Below are positions 35,218 through 41,136 of a DNA stretch of 41,136 nt, piece by piece (the first letter of the stretch is position 1; each line of letters opens with the position of its first letter). The position numbers and the translations under genes are program-made. The stretch covers positions 1-41,136 of the forward strand of contig JAIUOJ010000014.1 of the NCBI GenBank assembly GCA_020161335.1. The letters run 5' to 3'. Source of the stretch: Pseudomonadota bacterium (lineage in GTDB: Bacteria > Pseudomonadota > Gammaproteobacteria > Xanthomonadales > Xanthomonadaceae). The notes beneath the pieces were generated by a model that saw only the letters and a list, made by a program, of their open reading frames with translations, searched no databases and had not been told where the DNA came from.

Positions 35218-35916
35218 ATGGCCTCCTGGCAATCGCTGCGCTGGCTGGTGACCGCCAAGCGCAATCCCTCGGCCTGGCTGCTGCTGACGCAGCTGCTGGG
35301 CCTGCTGCTGTACCCGGCGATGGAAGGCGCGGCCGCCGGCCGCGCGCTGTTCGGCGCCTTCGGGATCCTGGTGCTGGTGCTGGCGCTGTGGGTGGTCAAC
35401 CGCAGCGCGGCGAGCAACTGGATCGCCTGGTGCCTGGCGGTGCCGGCGGTGCTGCTGTCGATCGTCGCCTCGGTGGCGCAATGGCCGGCGGTGCTGGCCT
35501 ACGCGCACCTGCTGGAGGCGGCGCTGTACTTCTACACCGCCGCCGCCCTGATCGCGTACATGCTGCGCGACCATCGCGTCACCAGCGACGAGCTCTACGC
35601 CACCGGCGCCACCTTCACCCTGCTGGCATGGGGCTTCGCGTTCGCGTTCTCGGTCTGCCAGCAGTGGTTCCCGGGCAGCTTCACCGGCATGGTCGAGCCG
35701 GCGCGGCCACGCACCTGGTTCGAACTGCTGTTCCTGAGCATCAGCACGCTGTCCAGTGTCGGCATCGGCGACATCCTGCCGATCGGACCGCCGGCGCGGG
35801 CGCTGGTGATGCTGGCCTCGTTCGCCGGCGTGATGTACATCGCGCTGGTGGTGTCGCGCCTGATCGGCCTGTCCACCCTGGCCCGCGCGCGGTCCGACGC
35901 CGGGCGCGCGCCCTGA
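35218..35916 (+). CDS. Channel-like membrane protein (two-TM ion-channel domain)
   Basis: A 232-residue protein with about six hydrophobic segments (near 16-36, 43-61, 67-87, 95-113, 127-148, 190-213). Between the last two lies a pore-loop-like LFLSISTLSSVGIGDILPI: Val181-Gly-Ile-Gly-Asp185 takes the place of the potassium filter VGYGD. The Tyr-to-Ile change also occurs in some channels and leaves ion selectivity open. Start ATG 35218 has no clear Shine-Dalgarno sequence. Convergent with ppa, only 6 nt between the two stop codons and no terminator seen. Confidence 0.75.
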   Translation: MASWQSLRWLVTAKRNPSAWLLLTQLLGLLLYPAMEGAAAGRALFGAFGILVLVLALWVVNRSAASNWIAWCLAVPAVLLSIVASVAQWPAVLAYAHLLEAALYFYTAAALIAYMLRDHRVTSDELYATGATFTLLAWGFAFAFSVCQQWFPGSFTGMVEPARPRTWFELLFLSISTLSSVGIGDILPIGPPARALVMLASFAGVMYIALVVSRLIGLSTLARARSDAGRAP

Positions 35917-35922
35917 GGCGGA

Positions 35923-36471
35923 TCAGAACTTCGGCTTGTCGACCAGCGCGTTGTAGCGCTCCATCGCGTAGACGAGGATCTTCTTGGCTTCCTCGGCGCC
36001 GCCCCAGCCCTCGAGCTTGACCCACTTGCCCTTCTCGAGGTCCTTGTAGTGCTCGAAGAAGTGGCCGATGCGCTCCAGCCAGTGGCCGGACACCTGGTCG
36101 ATGTCGCGCACGTGCGCGTAGCCGGCGAACACCTTGGGCACCGGCACCGCCACCAGCTTCTCGTCGCTGCCGGCCTCGTCGGTCATCTTCAGCACGCCGA
36201 CCGGGATGCAGCGGATCACCGAACCGGGGACGAGCGGCAGCGGCAGGATCACCAGCACGTCGGCCGGGTCGCCGTCGCCGCACTGGGTGTGCGGCACGTA
36301 GCCGTAGTTGCAGGGGTAGCGCATCGGCGTGGACAGCACGCGATCGACGAAGATCGCGCCGCTTTCCTTGTCGACCTCGTACTTGACCGGTTCGGCGTCC
36401 TTGGGGATCTCGATGACGACGTTGATCTCGTCCGGCGGATTCCTCCCGGTGGAAACGTGGTCGAGGCCCAT
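35923..36471 (-). CDS. ppa: Soluble inorganic pyrophosphatase (family I)
   Basis: Hydrolyses pyrophosphate to phosphate with Mg2+. The 182 residues include EINVVIEIPK, KYEVDKESGAIFVDR, RYPCNYGYVPHT and the metal-binding DGDPADVLV (about 63-71) plus DEAGSDEK. The start at 36471 is preceded by AGGAG at 10 nt; upstream in-frame codons carry no conserved residues. TAGAAT on the minus strand at 36530-36525 may be its -10 box. The membrane pyrophosphatase hppA lies about 3 kb away on the same strand. Confidence 0.95.
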   Translation of the reverse strand: MGLDHVSTGRNPPDEINVVIEIPKDAEPVKYEVDKESGAIFVDRVLSTPMRYPCNYGYVPHTQCGDGDPADVLVILPLPLVPGSVIRCIPVGVLKMTDEAGSDEKLVAVPVPKVFAGYAHVRDIDQVSGHWLERIGHFFEHYKDLEKGKWVKLEGWGGAEEAKKILVYAMERYNALVDKPKF

Positions 36472-36838
36472 GTGGCGACAGCTCCTGCAGGGCGGGCAGC
36501 GCCCGCGTGGATGGTGGGGGCCGCATTCTACGCGAGCCATGCTGCGCTGCGGAAACGACGTGCCGCAGGGCGCGGTCCGCGGCCCTTGGCCATGCCTGGC
36601 GGCGACCTGGACCGGCGCGCGGGGCGCGCCGAGTTGCTCCGCTCGGCCCAGCGCGAATCGGCTGGCAAGCGATTGAAACGACACGGCAAGCGCCTGCCGG
36701 TTCGGCACCGGCGGGCGGCACGCAGGTGGCGGCCCCGCGGTGCCTAGGGTCAGCCCGAGGCCGGGTACGCCCCAGCTTGGCGGGCTCCATACGCAGGCGT
36801 ACACAGTCACTCCACCGTCCAGCCACGAGAGCGCCGCG
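36472..36838. other. Divergent intergenic region between ppa and the RTX gene
   Basis: 367 bp without a credible gene. It holds the ppa Shine-Dalgarno site (36482-36486 on the minus strand) and a minus-strand -10 box. On the plus side only TACACA near 36801 could be part of a promoter. No repeat or terminator was recognised. Confidence 0.5.
36525..36530 (-). promoter_or_regulatory. -10 box TAGAAT for ppa
   Basis: The complement reads TAGAAT, about 54 nt upstream of the ppa ATG. The -35 region is poor. Confidence 0.4.
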
Positions 36839-38425
36839 ATGTCGATCCAGACCGATGCCAGCCGGGTGTCCGAACCGTCCCTGCCGCGGACCGACGGCTA
36901 CTGGGAGGACCCCACGACCGACGCCAAGCTGCTCGGCTCGATGGCGGACCTGGACGAGAACGCCCTGCCGGGCGCGACCGACAGCCGCCTGCGCGAGGCG
37001 GTGCTACCCAGCGCGCTGCTCCAGGCCGGGATCGCGGTCGACGGCAACACCAGCAACCCGTCGCAGCGCACCCTCGGCCAGACCCCGGACGGCAAGGACA
37101 TCCAGATCGACCCGCTGCATACCGGCAGCGACGTCGCCATCGCCCGCGAGCGCACCCTGGCCGACGCCGGCGGCGGGCGCACCTACGTCAGCTCCGACCA
37201 GCTGGTGCTGACCACCGGCGGCGCCAACGACCGCGTCGGCGTGAGCCAGCGCGACGACGGCACGCTCGACGTCACCGTCAACGGCCAGTCCTACGAGCTG
37301 AAGCTGGCGCAGGACCAGGAACTGACGCTCCGCACCGGCGGCGGTGACGACGTGATCGAGGTGGCGGCCAACGTCACCGTGAACATCATCGCGGACACGG
37401 GCGACGGCGACGACAAGATCGACATCGCCGGCAGCGGCGACAACCGCGTCGATGCCGGTGCCGGCGACGACAGCGTCACCCTGTCCGGCAGCGGCCGCAA
37501 CGACGTGTTCGGCGGCGCCGGCAACGACACCATCCGCGGCGGCAGCGGCGTCGACGTGATCTACGGCGGCGACGGCGACGACGACATCGATGGCGGCGCC
37601 GGCCGCAACTACCTGGAAGGCGGCGCCGGCAACGACACGATCCGCAGCCGCGGCACCGGTGACATGGTGTCCGGTGGCCTCGGCGACGACACGATCCATG
37701 CCGCGCCCGGTGCCAGCAGCATCTACGCCGGCGGTGGCCGCGACACCATCGAAGGCGCCGGCAACCAGACCACCGTCTATGCCGAACTGACAGACCGGGT
37801 CAACGCCGCCACCGGTGCGCGCCCGACCGTGGTCAACGTCGAGATCGATCCGCAGGTCGGCGGCACGGTGAAGGTCGAAGGGTCCGAAGCGTTCGTGCAG
37901 CGCGTGCAGGCCGACATCGAGTTCCTGCGCAGCTCGCCCAACGGACAGCAGATGCTGGCCGAGTTCGACAAGACCGCCGCCACCAAGGGCAACACGGTGA
38001 CGATCAAGGAACTGTCGAACGAACAGAACGGCTATGCCATGCCGGCCCGGGACGGCGCCACCTGGCCCGACGTGCAGATCACCAACGGCCGCGCCGGCCC
38101 GGGCGTGGTGACCGACATCCGCTACAACCCGTCGTTCCACATGGAGGCCTTCCCGGCGCCTGTGGTGGTGCTGTACCACGAGATGTCGCACGCCTACAAC
38201 TTCACCAACGGCACCCTGCAGCCGGGCAACTACAGTGGCGCCGGTCCGGATCGCGGCATCTCCAACTCCGAACGACAGGCGGTGGGACTGGAGACCACGG
38301 CCGCGCCCTTCGACTTCGATGGCGATCCTTCCACGCCGCCGACCACCGCGAATCCCGACCACCTGACCGAGAACGGGATCCGCGGGGAACTGGGGCTGCC
38401 GGATCGTCCCAGCTACCGGCTGTGA
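36839..38425 (+). CDS. RTX-repeat protein with C-terminal HExxH (M91/NleD-like) domain
   Basis: A 528-residue protein without a signal peptide. Residues 1-160 are polar and of unknown fold. Residues about 165-310 carry RTX-like nonapeptides (GGGDDVIEV, GAGDDSVTL, GGAGNDTIRGG, GGDGDDDIDGG) expected to form a calcium-binding beta-roll. Residues about 395-528 contain HEMSH (447-451), then NSERQAVGLE (Glu478, Glu485) and ENGIRGELGLPDRPSY at the C-terminus, a pattern I associate with the NleD/HopH1/XopG effector proteases. The ATG 36839 precedes the Ser/Asp-rich start; an upstream ATG at 36740 lacks coding character. No type I secretion genes are adjacent. Confidence 0.8.
   Translation: MSIQTDASRVSEPSLPRTDGYWEDPTTDAKLLGSMADLDENALPGATDSRLREAVLPSALLQAGIAVDGNTSNPSQRTLGQTPDGKDIQIDPLHTGSDVAIARERTLADAGGGRTYVSSDQLVLTTGGANDRVGVSQRDDGTLDVTVNGQSYELKLAQDQELTLRTGGGDDVIEVAANVTVNIIADTGDGDDKIDIAGSGDNRVDAGAGDDSVTLSGSGRNDVFGGAGNDTIRGGSGVDVIYGGDGDDDIDGGAGRNYLEGGAGNDTIRSRGTGDMVSGGLGDDTIHAAPGASSIYAGGGRDTIEGAGNQTTVYAELTDRVNAATGARPTVVNVEIDPQVGGTVKVEGSEAFVQRVQADIEFLRSSPNGQQMLAEFDKTAATKGNTVTIKELSNEQNGYAMPARDGATWPDVQITNGRAGPGVVTDIRYNPSFHMEAFPAPVVVLYHEMSHAYNFTNGTLQPGNYSGAGPDRGISNSERQAVGLETTAAPFDFDGDPSTPPTTANPDHLTENGIRGELGLPDRPSYRL
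37330..37790 (+). repeat. RTX tandem repeat region
   Basis: Degenerate 27-nt units encoding GGxGxDxUx nonapeptides, about a dozen in variable order, inside the 36839 gene. These are coding repeats, not a CRISPR. Confidence 0.75.
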
Positions 38426-38519
38426 GCCTGCGGACCGCGCGCGCCTTGACCACGCGCGTCCTGATTGACGGCGTGCGCGCCGTGACCTGCCTCGGCGCAG
38501 GCCTCGCGGCACGCCGCGC

Positions 38520-39197
38520 ATGACGCCGGGTGTCGCCCTCGTGGCGATCCTGGTGTTGCCGTTGGCCGGTGCAGGGGCCCACGATGCAGGCGACCCGCCG
38601 GCTCGAGTTGCCGGCAAGGCACCCGTTTCCCACCGGACCGCAGCCACGATGCCCGACCCCGCAGGCGCCACCACCACGCTCCACGACGGGCCGCTTGCGC
38701 TGCGGGTCACGCTGGCGATGGACGGCCCCGAGTCGGTGCGCGTGCGCTACCGGCTGGACAATGGCGACGACGCGGCGTGGATGGTGTTCGATCGCGGCGA
38801 CCGCCAGGCCGTGCTCACCCGTCGCCAGCGCCCCGGCGCCATCGCAGCGCCCAGCTTCGAGGAAGTGGGCGGGGGCGACGTGGTGCTGCGGCATGTCGCG
38901 TCCTCGCCTGCGGGCGGATTCACCGGCCCGACGCTGCCGGCGACGCCGCTGGCCCTGAGGCTGGATCCGGACGCCTCGCTGGAGGGCGAGTTCGCGTTCG
39001 CGATCCCGGCGACGACGCCACCGCGGCGCGTGCGCTGGTGCCTCGGCGTGGCGCCGTTCGACGCGGAGGCGTTCCTTGCCCCCGAAACGGTCGCAGCCGG
39101 ATCGCTGTGGCAGGCCGGCGATGGCGCCGCGCGCGCGCAGCGCACGCTGTGCACGCCCTGGTTCGACGTGGCGGCCCGGGCCTTCCAGCCAGGATAG
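38520..39197 (+). CDS. Exported hypothetical protein
   Basis: A 225-residue protein with a hydrophobic N-terminus (VALVAILVLPLAGAGA, cut near residue 21) and an acidic, beta-rich mature part. LRVTLAMDGPESVRVRYRLDNGDDAAWMVFDRGD and later CLGVAPFD and LCTPWFD can be seen; the two cysteines may pair. No family recognised; the pattern resembles small immunoglobulin-like exported proteins, a weak guess. It has no clear Shine-Dalgarno sequence. It follows the RTX gene by 94 bp and converges with hppA. Confidence 0.6.
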   Translation: MTPGVALVAILVLPLAGAGAHDAGDPPARVAGKAPVSHRTAATMPDPAGATTTLHDGPLALRVTLAMDGPESVRVRYRLDNGDDAAWMVFDRGDRQAVLTRRQRPGAIAAPSFEEVGGGDVVLRHVASSPAGGFTGPTLPATPLALRLDPDASLEGEFAFAIPATTPPRRVRWCLGVAPFDAEAFLAPETVAAGSLWQAGDGAARAQRTLCTPWFDVAARAFQPG

Positions 39198-39269
39198 GCG
39201 CGTCGCGCGGCCGCACCGGCATCCGCGCCGCGCGACCGATGCCAGGGGGGTGGCCGGAACAGCCAGGAA

Positions 39270-39303
39270 TGACCAAAAGGAAAGGGCGGCCAGGGCCGCC
39301 CTT
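39270..39303 (-). terminator. Rho-independent terminator of hppA
   Basis: AAGGGCGGC (39282-39290) pairs with GCCGCCCTT (39295-39303). Read on the minus strand it is followed by a T-rich run (TTTCCTTTT, 39284-39274). It lies 22 nt after the hppA stop. Confidence 0.75.
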
Positions 39304-39325
39304 CCAGGAGCTACGCGGACGCGGA

Positions 39326-41136
<1,811 letters not shown>

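Noticed and set aside
31720-35574. 1284-codon open frame on the minus strand over lipA and prc
   Set aside because: Same antisense artefact; lipA and prc on the plus strand are certain.
37330-37790. Regular tandem repeats suggesting a CRISPR array
   Set aside because: Units are degenerate, without spacers, in frame, and encode RTX nonapeptides.

Overview
The window is a GC-rich (about 70%) proteobacterial chromosome segment. Gene content, gene order and short dispersed repeats point to the Lysobacteraceae/Xanthomonadaceae (a Lysobacter- or Luteimonas-like gammaproteobacterium). The supporting signs are an xerC-hslV-hslU cluster with an N-terminally extended HslV, mreBCD fused to the mrdA-rodA-mltB-rlpA-dacC-ybeD-lipB-lipA cluster, and REP-type repeats of the kind seen in that family. 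This assignment is inference from recall, not a database search.

Layout. 1-654: 3' end of oligopeptidase B, then a terminator. 771-4314: a DUF454 membrane protein, then lptM-dapF-DUF484-xerC, with a repeat-filled gap before xerC. 4553-6651: hslVU behind a sigma-32-like promoter. 6696-11870: a small exported protein, a yeast-type cytosine deaminase with a sugar-phosphate mutarotase, an exported HExxHxxGxxH metalloprotease, and an amidohydrolase fused to an NTF2/SnoaL-like domain. 11973-18020: ubiE, then a probable five-gene envelope operon (M1 aminopeptidase lipoprotein, alpha/beta hydrolase, lipoprotein, HExxH protein, small membrane protein) cut by a 263-bp MITE-like element. 18021-18494: repeats. 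18495-19427: PfkB-family kinase. 19625-32787: mreB, mreC, mreD, mrdA, rodA, mltB, rlpA, dacC, a CsgG-like protein, ybeD, lipB, lipA. 32965-36471: tail-specific protease, a channel-like protein, and soluble pyrophosphatase. 36839-38425: an RTX-repeat protein with a C-terminal HExxH domain. 38520-39197: an exported hypothetical. 39326-41136: the membrane proton-pumping pyrophosphatase HppA with a C-terminal OmpA-like domain, cut by the window edge.

How the genes work together. The 19.6-32.8 kb block is an elongasome supercluster: MreBCD, PBP2 and RodA build lateral-wall peptidoglycan; MltB, RlpA and the DD-carboxypeptidase trim it; LipB/LipA make lipoyl cofactors. hslVU gives heat-induced proteolysis. 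Prc trims periplasmic proteins, and in other bacteria acts on peptidoglycan hydrolases. The window carries both a soluble and a membrane pyrophosphatase.

Most notable: (1) an RTX beta-roll joined to an effector-like zinc-protease domain; (2) a structured element with perfect 36-nt inverted ends sitting in a stop codon, which it restores; (3) an OmpA-like peptidoglycan-binding domain on HppA; (4) a repeat that has become the coding tail of lipB; (5) several genes whose -10 box lies 6 nt before ATG, which predicts leaderless mRNAs.
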